From contig NW_024468909.1 in assembly GCF_011745365.1 (NCBI RefSeq), positions 5,766,001 to 5,830,000 of the forward strand: a stretch of 64,000 bases of DNA. The letters run 5' to 3'. This document shows, piece after piece, positions 10,876 to 25,000 of this stretch (position 1 is the stretch's first letter; every line of letters begins with the position of its first letter). The notes under the pieces were generated by a model. That model saw only the letters and a program-made list of their open reading frames with translations. It was not told the origin of the DNA and did no database searches. The stretch comes from Cryphonectria parasitica EP155 (taxonomy: Eukaryota > Ascomycota > Sordariomycetes > Diaporthales > Cryphonectriaceae). The position numbers and the translations under genes were made by a program.

Positions 10876-13800
10876 AGATGCACAGACCCATCTTTCTTCT
10901 CTCCGTCTCTCTCGGATCGCGCACCCCACGTCTCCGGCTGGGTGGACCATGTAAGACGCTCCCTCATCACATCTATGTCTTGTTCTATACCCCGAGAGTG
11001 CATAGTGGATCTTCGCAAAACGCAATCTGCTCCTCCGCGCCAAGGCGCCATGTTCGGATCTTTGACTTCTCAGCTCCGGCTTGCTTGGGGGCTTCTGCAT
11101 GTTTCTCTCCCTCTTAGGTGATTCAAGCTATTGATTTTGTCTGGTTTGAGTGCATTTTGGACCTCCTGAGACTCTCCCTCCCTCTCTCCTACTTAGCACT
11201 GCTAATGACTACCACCTGACTGACCAACTGTAGTAATGATGGGACCGGGGTACATGGGTCAGAGAGGTACAGGTTTACCTTGTACATCACGGCAACATCC
11301 CGTGTTGCTACTGTCCCATCGTGGTATCCACTCGGAGATCACAACCGTTGCAACAAGCATTGGGCGCGCACAGCGTTACACCGCCTTGACACCTTCGCAA
11401 GATCAGCCTTTCAAAGGGGATTGCTTGCGTGAACATCAAGATAGTAAAGTACCTGGCTGCCTTGTTGAAGCGCCCTGTACTGAAAGAAGGTCCATGGGAA
11501 TGAAGCTCTCCCTCTCGTGTCAGGTGGGGCGGCGCTTTAGCAAAGGTGACGAGAGTACCACTTTACAAGCTCCTTCGTCATACCTTCCACAACGCCAAAG
11601 GACGTACGATGCAGTGCCTGTACTACCAGGACACAGAGCTCGAGCCAGCAAGAATCCACAGGTTTGTGCTCTCAGACTGATGATTTTCTGCTGCACCGCA
11701 TAGCATGTCCACCACAGCGCTGTCTCTTGTTCTCTTGCTTGACAATCTTTTGGACAAGACAGGCCAGATAGACAGATGAAGAAGAAGGACAAGCCCCTCC
11801 TGTTCATGAAGGTCAGGGGTGTGCTCTAGTGGACTTGCTGACAGAAGCCTTGCTGGATTTGGCGGAACGCGATGTGACGAGGTCATCACTTGTGTGCTCT
11901 TGAAATGTCACCCGGCGGACACTTGTGCCGGGGTTGGATGCCACCAGGTAGTAGTACATGATGATCCCTCTTTGATGGAGGGAACATGCCGCTCAGAAGG
12001 AGGCCGGCTGGCTACTGGGCTAGTTCGCTCACTACTGGTCACACACTCACTACTACAACAATATATTGATACATGCCTGATTCAGGCTATCCTCCATACA
12101 CTACATGAGCCTGTCATGTACAGTAGCCTTGGTGGGGGCCAAGGGCCGGTCCTTGCCAGCCTACCATGGTATACACATGAGGCAATACGTACCTGGCCTG
12201 GGTTGTAGTCGAACGTGTGGCTCCTCTCGTCTTCCTCCTTCTTCAAGCCCTCCGAAGTTACACCGATGAGAGGCTCCCCAGGTTCCTTGAGGCCTGACTC
12301 CTAGCGACTGAACTTCATCTGTGCTTGAGATTTCAACATAGTACCGTGGTTCGAAGGGCAGCCGGGCGTCTCATTCGTTACCTGTGAAGTACTTGACCAC
12401 TTTGTTAAGTCACACACGGGCCGCCATTTCGGTCAGTGTTTGCCCCGGCTGGGCTTACCTTGTAAGACCACTAATGTCTAGTATAGGTTCATTCCACTTT
12501 TCTCATGGCTGTGTACTTGATACTTACTGTAAGTATTTCCTCATCAGAGAATGGAACACCCCCCTCCCCCCCCTTTTTCCCCCCCTGTGATGTCGGACCC
12601 ATCAACCTGCCAACCGGTCCGCATAACCATGTAGTCTCCTCCCTCCTAGACCTGATCATGCCTACGATTAGCGTGTACGATCCACAGAGATATGCTTAAT
12701 GATGTAGAGACAGATTCCCTACCTGACCTGCCTGCATGGATCCTGTCCATCCTTTCAGCCGTTATGCCGCGACCCTGGCATGCATTCCGGGTGGGGCCAA
12801 CCAAACTTTTCCTTCCTTCTTCTCCCTTCCTCTTCCCTCGGCAGATCTGACGCGGTACGCGCGTAGGCCTTCGTATGTAGAAGCCAGGTAGCCAGGGCCA
12901 CAATCGGCGCATTGCACCTCGTAAACAGCTTTCTAACGACTAGCAAGGGCCCCGATATCCCCACCCCCAAAAAATAAGAATTCAGTGACGAAGCCCAACC
13001 ACGAGGCAGGGTCACCATAGTCCACAGACAGACAGACAGCACCACTATCACCATCATCATCACCAAAGGTAGAGCTCAAGAAACCCTCCTGTACGGACCA
13101 TGTATCATCAAGAGACACAATATCTCCAGCCCCCCTCAGCTTGTCTAGCCTAGCCCAACGACCGCCTCCTAAAAGTAAGGCCCGCGGGCCCCCAGCGTGA
13201 AGATCTGGCTCATGCGCAGCTCAACCTTTGGGACCCTCCCTCCCCTTTTGAGGCTCGGCACCGGATTTCCTGCATGGAGGCGGCAACTTCAGGATCGTGT
13301 CAAGTCTATTCGTGATAGACTTTCTGCAGCAGGGGCGGAACAGGCACGCTTTGGTGATTTCTATTTGTGGGGGGGGGGGGTTTAAGAGGAGGGATGTTAG
13401 GTTGCCTCATCATTTCTTGAAAAGTTCCTGCATGCAACTTTAATATCTTATTTGCAACGTTATTTGAAAAGACCCGGTTGGACAGCCGGGACTGTGGCGG
13501 TAAAAGGGAGGGCAGGGGAGGAGGTTTGGGGGAAGATGGAGGGGGGAGGGGCCCGGAGAATGGAAGCAGTCGCCACTCCTTTTTTCTTCGTCTCCTTTCT
13601 CTTTGGTATGAACTTCGACAGTATGTCAGCTGTTTGGGGAGCTATGTCATGGGACACACACAAGGAGCTTTGGGGTCATCCATATAAGTGAAAAGTGTGC
13701 AATCAACAAATCTCGGAGCCGAGGGGGCAGTGAAGCTGCTCTCAAATTTCAAAAATAGGGTGATCAGTTACATAGATGAGCTAGATGCTCACTCACAGCT

Positions 13801-14858
13801 GTGATTCGAAGAGTGATATTATTGTTTTTATCCTATATCACTAAAGTAGACCGTGACATTGAGCAGAGTTTGAAAGCGCTGCGACAATGTGGTATTCTTC
13901 TTCTTAATATTTTCAAATTTTCCAACTGATAGGCGAGCAGATGTCTCCCTACCAAAAAGAGAATGCACACAGACAAATCCAGCTATGTCTCCTCACTCCC
14001 TGAACCCCGGCCCCGCCAGACCATAGATATCAATTTCAGACCGTAAGCAAAACATCGAGCCCGTAAGTGGATGATGACAAAGGGGATCAGACGCACAAAA
14101 GAAACTGAATCGTATAAAAAGAAAGAGTGAGAGGAAGGGGTAGGCCGGCCAGCCGGCCGGCCGGAAGGAGAGATAATAAACCACATTGGGCAAGGTTGCC
14201 CCATCTGGGAGAAATAACAAAAGGACTGTCCTTGAACAACAGAGAATTGTCCTCCAGCAGAGATGGGAAACAAAAGTAGACGCCGATCTTCTTCGAGCAG
14301 ACCAGCCTGCGAGGTGGTCGCACGTCTATTGCTCTTGTTCCAGGGCTGCCAGCCCGGCCAGCCACCCCATAGGTCCTTGCACCCCGACCACGCGAGGAAA
14401 TATACGCCATGGCAATTTAGCCGTCGATAGCGGGTCATGCCAAAACGGGCATGAAATAGGAAGAATAGAGCGAAGTAATGCTTTGGTTCGTGTGCGTTGC
14501 CTTGTTGTCTTCGTCTTGGCGCTCCACACATCCAAGTCCTGCTGGGTACCGATTACTGACCCCCGACCCCCCTGGATCCTCAAACCCGGCCTCCATAGCC
14601 CAATTACGTTGTCGTTCGTGGTGATGCGTTATGCCAGTCGCTGTGGACCCAGTACACTGATCTGACAATGTCATCTCGACGGATGCCTGCTGAAATCGTA
14701 TAGAGGATCCCATCACTGAAAGTGTGAATATGCAAGAGTTCACAGCTCTGCAGATGACCCCAGATGACTTGGCCCCAACGTATGGATCGTGTCAAACGTG
14801 GGCTCAACCCCCCCCCCCCCCAAAAAAAAGAACACCCCTCCTCTTCCATCAGAGTTCT
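10876..14858. other. Gene-poor spacer downstream of htf1
   Basis: About 4 kb without a convincing gene; open frames are short and show no family motif. Contents seen: mononucleotide runs (C and T near 12563-12587, G near 13370-13380, C then A near 14810-14828), an AT-richer stretch at about 13750-13930, and a GGCC/CCGG array at 14143-14164. The last few hundred bases are the likely 3' UTR of htf1, which reads leftward into this region. Confidence 0.6.
14143..14164. repeat. Self-complementary GGCC/CCGG tract
   Basis: A run of GGCC/CCGG tetranucleotides interrupted once (ggccggcc-a-gccggccggccgg). It is self-complementary and could form a strong hairpin in single strands. It lies about 700 bp past the htf1 stop, so it could fall within a long 3' UTR. 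Confidence 0.85.
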
Positions 14859-17071
14859 TCATGGCTGCGTGACAGTAACAGTAATGCCCGCCTTCTTCTT
14901 GAAATCTCCTCTGGGAACTCCATATTCGTCTTTGTTCTTGACAGCCGACATGAACGAGTCTCTCATTGGCGTTCTGGCACTCGAGGTCATGCTCGCCTGG
15001 AAGGCCTGTGAAAAGTCATTTGATGGTGCGATAGGCGCACTCATTTGCGGCAACGAGTACTCTGGCTGCCTCGCCGGAAAGCTAGGAGTTCTCGGGAGGT
15101 TAAAGTCGCTTGGCGCGGTCAGAGGAGCAGTGGGGAAGCTGGTTGTGTACGGCGCAGAAGTGGCCGAAACATGTCGGTGGGTGGGCGACGTCGCTGACCG
15201 GAGAGGCTGAGCGCCAGAGAAGGGGCGCTGGGAACTCAGGTCCAGCCCAAGGGGTAGTGTGGCTGAAGCGGCGCGTAGGCGAGATCGGTTCTGTTGCGAG
15301 TTCAGGAAAGAATTGGACGAGAAATTAGGATAGCCCATATGGGTAGGGGACGACACAGTCGAGCCTAGGTCCTCATTTAGTGCTTGTTCAATAAGTAGCC
15401 AGAGACAATTTGCACACATAGACTTACCGGCATAGTTGCTGGGCTCGTAAGCTCCCATCGAAGTCGGCTCGGTCGGCTGGTAGACAGACGCCTGCCGTCC
15501 GCTCAATGGCTGTGGGCTGCCGCCACCGCCGTGATAGGCAGTGTAATCGATCGAGTCTCCTTTCCATGACATGCTAGACCGTAGCGGAGACTGGAGAGTG
15601 TCGGATCTGGACCTGTTCAGAGTCTCTCGAAGTTGCAGAGGCTGCAGAGGTCGGACTGGTTGCTGGGAGTGATGACTGGAGATCCCCAAGCCTGTGTCGA
15701 GACTGGACTGCCGCGTAAAGGGATTGGATGTTCTCGGGCCGGCACTCAAGGGTGTCAGATGGCCAGAGTAGTCATAGCGATCGCTAGATTCATGAGACAT
15801 TGGTGACATGAGATCAGGGTTGCTCATGGAAGCTGATGTGGGGAATGCGATACCACCGAAAGCCGGGCTGAGTCCCGAAGATGGTACGCTGTCCCCGCCT
15901 TCTGCTCGCCTGACATCTACTACGAGCGTTGTTCTCAAGAGTTGTTCGCCGTAGGAGCCGGGTCCATAGTTAACAGGAGATCCCATGGGTGTACTGAGGC
16001 CGTGAACGGCACCGTAAGGAGAATGCAGCGCTTGGATGTTATCGAAATCGTCTGGCACAGCTCTCATCTTGATCATGCGCTCTCGGTCGTCTACTGTCAA
16101 GCGCTTGATCTTTGCTCGCCTGCATGCATTACTGGTCAGCAGCCGCAAATTGTCCTCTGGGAGGAGGCCTGTACCGTACCTATTTTGGAACCAGACTTGT
16201 ACTTGTCGAGGACTGAGTCCAGGAATTTCCCTCGACAAGCGCTCCCTGTGCGCTGCGTCTGGGTGTGGTTGTTTCGCAAACTCGCTCATGAGGAATCGTG
16301 TCTGCTGATGAGTGAGCCTGGCACCCGTTAGCACATATCATCCCACTCTCAACCCCCCCAGAAAATGTCATCTGCCCGTGCTTTGTCATACCTGAAGCGC
16401 TTCATTTTCCTCCTTGCTGCTGTTCTCTCAGCAGGCGTCATCTCGTGCGTCACGTCCACCTCGTCCATGTCATCATCGTCAATTAATTCGTCATCCTCCT
16501 CTTGCTTACAGACTGGGTCATCGCGTGTCTGACTGGCAGGCCGCTCTGAGCTCTGGCCAGTCGAAGAGGCTGAGCGCAGAAGATTGGATCCCCGTGACAT
16601 GGCGGAGGTAGCAACCGAGGCTACAGATCCCTCAGCCACAGACTCTGTCGTATTTGGTGCGTGTGGTCCCTCCTGGGTCTCTTCCTGCTCCGGGATTGGC
16701 GAAGGCTGCTTGTGCGCACGTAGGCCCAGCGAGTCTTCACTTCGACGCTGGCTGAGCGCGGGGCTCAAGGTACCTGCCTCCGACTTGATGTCTATGTCCA
16801 TGCCACCGGAGTCAGCCGCACTGCGAGGCCGCGCGTGTAAGGCGGCATTGTTGTTATGTGCCTGCCCATTGTTGTAGGACTGAATATAGATAGGATTGTC
16901 TCCGGGTGGAAGGTAAGAGTACTGTTGGCCCTGCCAGTCGGACTGCGTTGACACCGGCGCGTCGTAGTGGTGCGACATGCGTGGATTGGAGGTCTGGCTG
17001 TGGCAGAGAGCCTCGAACTTGCTCATAGACCAGTGGTTCTGCTTAGGGTCGTGTTTCCTGGAAACAAGCAT
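14859..17071 (-). CDS. htf1: Homeobox transcription factor, Htf1/MoHox2 conidiation type
   Basis: Nuclear homeodomain regulator; orthologues (Htf1 in Fusarium, MoHox2 in Magnaporthe) are required for conidium/phialide development. Exons in transcript order: 17071..16392, 16317..16180, 16119..15428, 15382..14859 (677 aa). Introns 1 and 2 (74 and 60 nt) both fall inside the homeodomain; joining them gives KMKRFRLTHQQTRFLMSEF and the helix-3 signature WFQNRRAKIKRL. Intron 3 (15383..15427) is only 45 nt, in frame and stop-free. An acidic stretch DELIDDDDMDEVD precedes the homeodomain (about residues 218-277); a long Ser/Pro/Gln-rich C-terminus follows. The start at 17071 is provisional: TTTCCAG just inside it resembles an acceptor, so an upstream exon is possible. 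The gene stands alone in a 22-kb gene-poor block. Confidence 0.92.
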
Positions 17072-19016
17072 TTGGAAAGAGCGTCGGTAGTCGATACTCT
17101 TGTTGACAATTTGGCCTCTCCTAGGAGAAGTGGGTTGAAGGGCTTATGAAGCCAGGTCGACGGGACAAATACTCGTTAGAGAAACGAACGTCAAAATCGA
17201 TAAGAGAGAGGAGTCGAGCCTGTCCCTTAGGCGTATCGGCACTTTGATGACCTCCTCGTCCGGCAAGTCAAGATGAGAGAAGGCTTAGAAATCGACTCCT
17301 AGGATGTACCGGAAGGCTTTAGCCACAGGTACCAGATAGCGACTCTCCTGGATCGTCCGACCGCGTTTCTGTGCCGAGTGACTCCTCAAGAGACTATGCG
17401 TCGGTCGAACTATTCAGAAGACCAAGCTTGCGCTTGCGAAGTTCAACGGCGTGGCGAAAGCAAAGATCCACAAGGCGATTTGACGGGGAGAGGAAGATCA
17501 GGTCCAAGCAGCAGAACACAACATCAGACGAGTATCCTGCTCGTACTGCTCCAGCGTAACGAGACTCGAGCTGGGTCGGGCAGGTCAGGTGTGTATAATG
17601 TCCAGCAGTAAGTGTTGCGTTGGTGCCAAGCGTGGAGATGGTTCTGTCGAGATGGCTCTGCAGTATCTGATCTCGGACCAGAAGTGGGTTGAAATGTATG
17701 TCAGCTGGGATATCAATCTTGGGTAGCAGAGACTGGACCACGAAGCGTACGTATATAGGTCGAGGGGCGGCGAAGCGATGGAGCCAGCGGGGGTTTGATT
17801 ATTCTCAACAAGGTCTGTTTGGAAGTGACGAGCCCCCAGTCTGCATAGACTGCTAGAAATAGCCGTACTTGCAAACAAGGTTGGTCCCTATGGGAGAGAG
17901 GACCCTTTTAGTATAAGACAAAGTGGAACCAAAAGGGTGTGTTACTTTCAGACCAGACCCAGCGGAAAAATGATCAAGGCCTGCACGGATAGCCGCAACG
18001 CCAATGGGAAAGGAGCACCAAGCTACCGTGGAGAAAGTACCAGGTACCTGGGCCAGAGAATTTATCCTGGTTCGGCAATCTTCGCGGAGGCCAGCACGTC
18101 AAATTGGATGGAGGAAGCAGAGTGGTAGTATTATTCTCGGCTGTAAAGGTGCACTCTCTCTAGCAGAGCCGGTACCGGTTTTGGGGCCAGGTCAAGGTCG
18201 ACAGGTCTGGGCAAAGAGGGCGCCTAGGTCCAATATTGCTCGGCTGAATGGCTAATGCCCGCAAAGATGGCAGGCCGGAACCAACAAGACAGTGAGCTCC
18301 TCTGGGCGGGACCCTTGAAAAGGGGGAGGTCGTTGCGGACGTGCTGAGAAAGATGGCCAAGGGTCTGCTGGTATGTAGATCGATAGTTTGTTGAATAGAT
18401 CCTATGCTCGGGCCAGAGGGCGAGGAAGAGCAATAGTTGCTTTCTCCTCGAGAACAAGTCAGCAGTTGAGTCTGTAGATTCAGAATTGCTCTGGACCTCA
18501 TACATCCACCTTCAGAGCAAGAGCGAGGGGGAGGCGGCAGGAGAGATGCTGGTCAGTGGTAGGAGAGAAGCTGGCGGAAGGGTAAAGGCAAAAGGGTACA
18601 GGACTGACTGACTACCTCTAAACGCTGGGTGCAGTATCTGACTGTGAACCGTTTCGACTGCCAGAATTTCGTGCGAATCCATCGGTGGTCCATAGAACAA
18701 TAGGATCCTGGGTTGGACTGCACGGACGAAAGCATGACCGTCTTCGAGACTCCCCATGGCTTGGACCAATGAAGGAAGTTCACAGTCCGGAAGGAGGGGT
18801 GTGAGTAGTACTGTCGTTCCAGTCCGCATATTAGCCAGGGTGGGCTCTCGGGAAGGAGATGAGCATGTGTCAGAAGCATACTGCTGCGTCCACTCCGGTA
18901 CTGGGTACTATGCACACACAAACAGGGTGGATCTTGTGGGGTGCGCTGCATTGTCCACCAGGAATTCTGTTGCGAAACCTCGCTGGAGCAGCCACCAGGG
19001 GTGGGAAAAAAGAAGG

Positions 19017-19045
<29 letters not shown>
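19017..19045. repeat. Poly-A run of 29
   Basis: Twenty-nine uninterrupted A on the + strand, flanked by G/A-rich sequence. It could be a retroposed poly(A) tail, but no matching coding or SINE-like sequence is evident immediately upstream, so simple slippage is as likely. Confidence 0.9.
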
Positions 19046-19047
<2 letters not shown>

Positions 19048-22000
19048 CTGGGTCAGCAGGACGAGTGCCAGTGTACTTGCAAGGGTAGGAACCGCGGGAG
19101 CTGAGAGATAGCCAGGGGTCGACATGTTGAAGCCCTTACCCCCGGCATCCTTGTAGTAGGCGTGCAGGGGGGCATGAGGAAGACAACCTCTTGAGGGTGA
19201 CCATGGCTGAGGCAGATCTCAGTACCCCGCCGACATGTCGTAGTATCGTTGTGATGCAAGTACGGATATGCACTGAATGCCGGCTGAGAATGCGCCTTGA
19301 GGGCCTGCCCCCCTCGCCCCTCCCACCCTCCTTCTTCACTCCCACCCTGGCCTCGCCACTACTCAAAGTACATTTGCAAGTGCTTGGCGAGAGCTGGAGG
19401 GAGGCTTCAGGTCCTCAATGACCTCGTGTGAAAGAAACATGCCCCTGTCACGGCTGGTCCGTGTTTTCTCGGCAGCGAGTCTGTCATGAGGTGTTTCCGT
19501 CGCTTTTGCCAGCCGTGTTGGAAGTATATCGTACTTTCCTTGCTCCATGGCTGACCTCGCACGGACACCCCACTGTCAAGCAAACGGTAACCAAGATTTG
19601 GAAGCTTGAAGAAGCAGGTAACATGGCCCCAGAGCAGATCGAATTTGGACCGGGGGGAGATCTTACCAAGACAGCAGCGGAAGCAGTCTCGACGCTCGCC
19701 TCGAGCTCTCTGCAGGCACAGTCATGCAATGCAAGGTAGGAAGGACAGGAAGACATGTCTTCCTGCATGTCGCAAAAAAAGGGGGGGTGGTGTTGAGTTC
19801 CGAAATAGTAGGGCGACAGCGCAGCCGTCGAGACGTTCCGAAGGGTCCGCAAGCTGATGTGATGTATCACCAAATAAAATAAAAAAGTCTTGACATGCAT
19901 AAACAAGCTAGCCGCAGGGGAGGGGGTGGCAGAAAAGGATGTGCCACAACGCCATCCCACACTCAGACACAAGCGCTTGGCAGGTGAGAAGATAAGATGG
20001 ACTTGTCCGCCTTGGACCATGGAGGGTGAAGGGGACTGTGCTTTCTTCCTCCCAAACCTTGCTTCACGCGAAGACGAAATCGAGCTGGTCGACAATCATC
20101 CGCGGAGCCCTGAGCCTGCTCAAGCTCGGTCGAGAAGCAGTGCCCAAGCAATCATGCTGGGCTGAGCCTAAGCCAGGCGAGAAGGAGGGTGACATCTCGT
20201 CGGAGACTTCCAGGAGACCTGGTCGAAAGCTGCTCGAAAAGATGGGCCCTGTCGCCTCATAATTCAAACCCCCATACACGTAGACGTAGACTCGGTGCTT
20301 GTGTTGGACAAGAGAGACTCTGCACCCATGCGGCTATGTGGTCAGGGTCAGGATAGCCTCGCCGAAGAAGTGACTCTTGGACATGAACACAGCCTTGCAT
20401 GGGAGCCTGACGAGACGCTGTGGAGCGTGGAGGGTGTATGGTGGCAGTCTGACATCCTGGGCCTGCCAAGGGCCAGAGTATGGTGAGTCTATGTGATGTG
20501 ATGTCGTTGAACATGATAGCGCCATAGTAATTTGGGAGGGAGGGAAGGGAAGTGGGGTGGGACGATCCGCCGACTACCAAATACTATGCAGTACCATACG
20601 TAGCGTGTTACCCACCGTTAGCTTGTGGATCGCAGGGGTGGGCCTCCTCCGTTCAGCCCAGAGATTAGATGAGGGATAGTGGCCAGAGGTGCCAGGCACC
20701 CACGGCAAGGGCTTATTCTAGCGCAGAGCTTCATGGCTGGTCGTCACTGCTATTCACTGTCATCATGATAACTGTGGCAGTTGCACCTTGGCCGATGGCC
20801 CCCAGTGCCCAGCTAGGGGCCCCGCCTTTTTCTTTCGCTTGCACTGGAAGCCTTCCTCGACTGGTTTAGCTCCTCCATCCTCGCCGTTTCATCATAGTCT
20901 GGGTTGCGTGCTTCAACCCACAGTCTGACATCTACGGTACCGTCGCGGCCCGTTACTCCTTTGAGCGTCGATGCTGGGGGAGACGAAAGATGGGACCCAA
21001 GACCTCTCCCATCCCCCTCCCCTGAACAATTGCCGTTGTACTTTGTTGGGCAGCCGCGCGGTGTGTCTCTTCCCTGCTGTGCGGTGCGATGATGTGCTGT
21101 GGCATAATAAGTATATCCCTCAAGAAGCGCCCGCCCCCCTGAGATCCCCTGAGCAATGACCATGGATCTAGGTTTGGATGATTGGGATGATTCATGAGTT
21201 GGCAGCACGAACGAAGCTCGGCTTGAGGCGACGCGGCTTTCGAGATCGATAATTAAATAAGATGGGACGAAACGTGACCAACAAGACTGCGCACTGTCGT
21301 TGTTGCCCCGCGATCATCATGATCCAAGCAAGACTTTGGACATCCCTGGAGAATCTTGACACCGTGAAGCGGACAGGCCAGTTTGTTTCTTCATCTCGAC
21401 AGACGACTTGCTCTGGGCCCTCATCACGCATTGGCCAGAGGGTGGACGCGGGCGGCAAGCCTCGCCTCCAGCCCATGCTTCATATACATCAGTCATCGTT
21501 CGACAGCGTTCATCATCATTCAGCTCAGTGTACCAGAGCCAGCCATGGGAGCTGGGCAGGAGGGAAGACAGTATACAGTGGTGGAGGCCACAGGTGACAG
21601 ATAGAAACCCTAACCGATGGCCCTTCTAGAACTACGGATCCGACTTGCCCAGGCCTTGAGGAACCCCCCCTCCTCTCAATGGCGCTTCGAGATGAATCAC
21701 TCCCAGAGGTCTCCAGTACGACTTGGTTCTTCTTACGAAAGGGCGTGCCGCGTCGCAGCCTCCTTTCCCAGCCACACTTGCAATGACCGCAACTGATTCG
21801 CGGCACGTTCGGACGGCCTCACTGGTCAGCGTGCTTGATTTCAGGAGCGTCTCTGCCCCCACATTTCAATCCCCACCCCCTCGCCCCCTGCTGGCTGCTG
21901 GATCCCACGGGTGAATCGTCCTCGGGCCCAATACTCATCTTCACGATCTTGTTGATCCTTTTCACCCCACCCGTGGACGCTTAACGTGTCGCCATTGGCC

Positions 22001-25000
22001 CAAGCAACCGTCGCGCGAATGCCACTGCCGAACGCTACCCTACGGGATTTGGGTGAGATGGATTCATTTCAGCCTTACGATGACCCCGGAGTGTAGCAAA
22101 GTTCTTTTTGGGCTCACTCTTTCTCAAACACCTCTTTACGAGCCGACACCGCCAAATCAAGATCTTGTAGGATCTAGTGCCGGGCCTTGCCGCCTTCCGT
22201 GCCTTTGGAAGCCCTTGGTTGCGTTGAGCTGCTGCCAACAAATTGGTGGCTTCCTCTGCGAGTGTACCAAAGCACAAATCTCCGAGATGCAGAAGTAGAT
22301 TACCCGAAATTGGACCTCGAGGGATGCAAGCCCACGACGGTATTACCGCGTTGCCTGCAGCTCAGCTGCCGGTGCACCCCAGGTCCTTAATCTTCTACCT
22401 CAGTCTCCCTCTCCCCTGTGAGCTTGGCGCAGATCTCGCTGAGGCTTCTTCAGATGCGATTGATGGATGAGTCGAGATATCTTGACTCGCCAGCATCCAC
22501 TCAGCGCACGAGCCCGTGTGACCCGAGGTGAAGCCGCACAATATACTCGGAATACTTGGCCGTACAATGAATCAACGCAGGATGGTGGCCTAAGTGCCCA
22601 GAACCGGGGAAGCCCCCACCTAGAGGACGGCTCTACGTCATTCCGCCGTCTCGCCGCAGCTTGCAAGGCACGCAGGCCCGAAGTATATGGAAGATCAAGC
22701 TCTGGATGTACCTGCACCCTGCTGGACTGCTGTGCTGTCGTCGTGTTCAGTGGTATGTGATACCTTGAAAGGTCACGAGCCACGGCCCATCCGTTGCATT
22801 ACCAACGGTGAATGTGCATCATCATCTTGACATGCTATCATTTACGCTGTAATCTCGGAACACTCAAAATAGTCTGACGGCTCAACTTCGCTAATGATGA
22901 TAGGGTGACTCTTCTGGCATGCATTTTCTGTAGTGTTTAAGGTAAGCTGTGTAGCTCTGAAGTCTTTGACTTCGCCTCGTCGGTTTTCGTGTTGGCTATA
23001 GACAACCAACGAATCGCCCACTCTTTGGTCGCTATGAGCTCAGCCGGACCCTCTCGCGAAGATAGGTCTAAATCTAACCTCCCTGGTCGTGCTGACTGCC
23101 TGCATACACACACGACATGGAGTTAGGTTTGCGTCCGTCTCTGAGAAACCTCCCACAAGACACATATCCGGCCCGCGCTATCGTGGGGTTTGGGGCCGAG
23201 GCGACCACCTTGTCTAACCAGCCAAACCCTTCACAGCAAGCAACGGTTCTCAGCTGGCAGATAGCCTTTGCGGCCTGCTGCAAGAATCACGCCAGACAAC
23301 GCGCGTCTCTGGTGTGCGACGCGGCCTGAGGAAAAAAATGGGCCACCTGAAGGGAGGTCTGACCTTCTTGATTGGCAGCACAAAAGAAGCAAGCCCCCGT
23401 CTAGTGTTCTACCTACAATGCAGTACGTTAAAGTTCGTGGGGAGGCGTACATGTGCTCACAGAGCGCGCGCACGGGGATCCTGCCACAGGAGAGACTGGG
23501 ACCATTATATGCGGCCCGATTGGATGTGAGTTTCGTCACGTACAGCCCGGCCCCCACCGTGGCTTGAATGGATTCGACAAATATAATCAGCGAGCGTGGC
23601 TTGAGACGGCGTGATGCTGCCGCCGTTACACGTGCCTGCTTGTTCCCATGCACCGCCAGGATTCAGATCCCATCCCTTCTCTGAGAGGCTACCACAGATT
23701 TGTTGATGTTCCGATATCTGGTGATCAACGCGAGTTCTTGTTTTGCGCCGTCATACAGCCAATGTGGCCCCATAGAAACGGAGGAGGAGATGGGGTGGGC
23801 CCGGGGTGGTCTTTAGGTCTAGACCTCGGCTGCTGGACCCGCCTCAATGTCTCTCTCTCTGCGTCTACCCCCGGGGGATTTGGTCAACCAGATTAAAGGA
23901 CTCACGGTGTGTCTGAAGTTGTTATGTTCCTCTGGCGATCCTCAGACCAGCATCACGGTTCCCACTGATCCCCACGGCTTGGAAGTGCAGACCCGCAAAC
24001 CTTGGAGCATGCATGACATCGCTAGCTGGCCCGACAAGCATAATGTTTGACTGTGCATCCCCGAAGGATTTCCTGTCGCGACGGATCCTACTGAGACGGC
24101 TGTGGGCGTCGTTTGTGTGTGTATGTGTGTGTGTGTCTCACGGCACCCACAATGAACAATCGATGTATCAAACCCGGAGAAAGGTCATATGTGGACTGGC
24201 GACAACGCTGAAAACGTGGACAATAACATACAACATAATTACGGCAAGCCAACAGCAACACGGCACGTCCCGATTGCGCCTCTCATCCCTTTACCCCACA
24301 CCGCAAGTCGAGGGGTTGCTATGTAGTATTGTCGAAGATACGTGTAAGGCTCCATGAAAGACAGCATGATCTCCGTCCTGCAATGAGGACTGTTGGCGAA
24401 AGGTGGACCTTGTTTCTTCTTTTTCGTTTTTTCGGCGGCTCTTCTCATCTCAGGCGTCCACGCTGTCTGTGCGAGTTTATGGAGACACCATAGCACGAAC
24501 GACAAGGCGGCGAGAAGCGTGTCCCTGCAAAGATTGACTCGGTACCAAATCCAAAGCTGCTGCGGACAAAGTGGCGCTGGAGAGAGAAAAGTGGATGCGC
24601 CGCCCAAAGGCCTGAAGAGATCTGATGATCGACGGTACATCCTTTATGGAGGAGCGACGCCCATTGTTACCCGAGACATGGAGACACACCAAGCCCCTCG
24701 TACGATAGAGGCCAGAAGTGGCAGAAAGGCATGGAGGGGTCCTAGACATTGGAGTATCACGAAGGGAAAGCCACCACAGTGTTTAGACACCTTCGGCTAC
24801 ACCTGCGTTCCTTGATCGTCCGGGGGGGGGGCGGGGGGGATTGAGTGTGGTTCGCTTGGCCCTGTTCCCTCGTCGACCTACTGTTGGCTCCATCATGTGC
24901 AGGCGATGCCGAGAGCCGAAAATCGGCTTACTTGTCTGTCCAAGGTCTCACTAGGGAGGGGCAAGGGGAGGGGAGGGGACAACGATGACGCCTCGCAGAG

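Noticed and set aside
10647..11121. Open frames across the CT/TTC tract on both strands
   Set aside because: Translations are simple-sequence artefacts.
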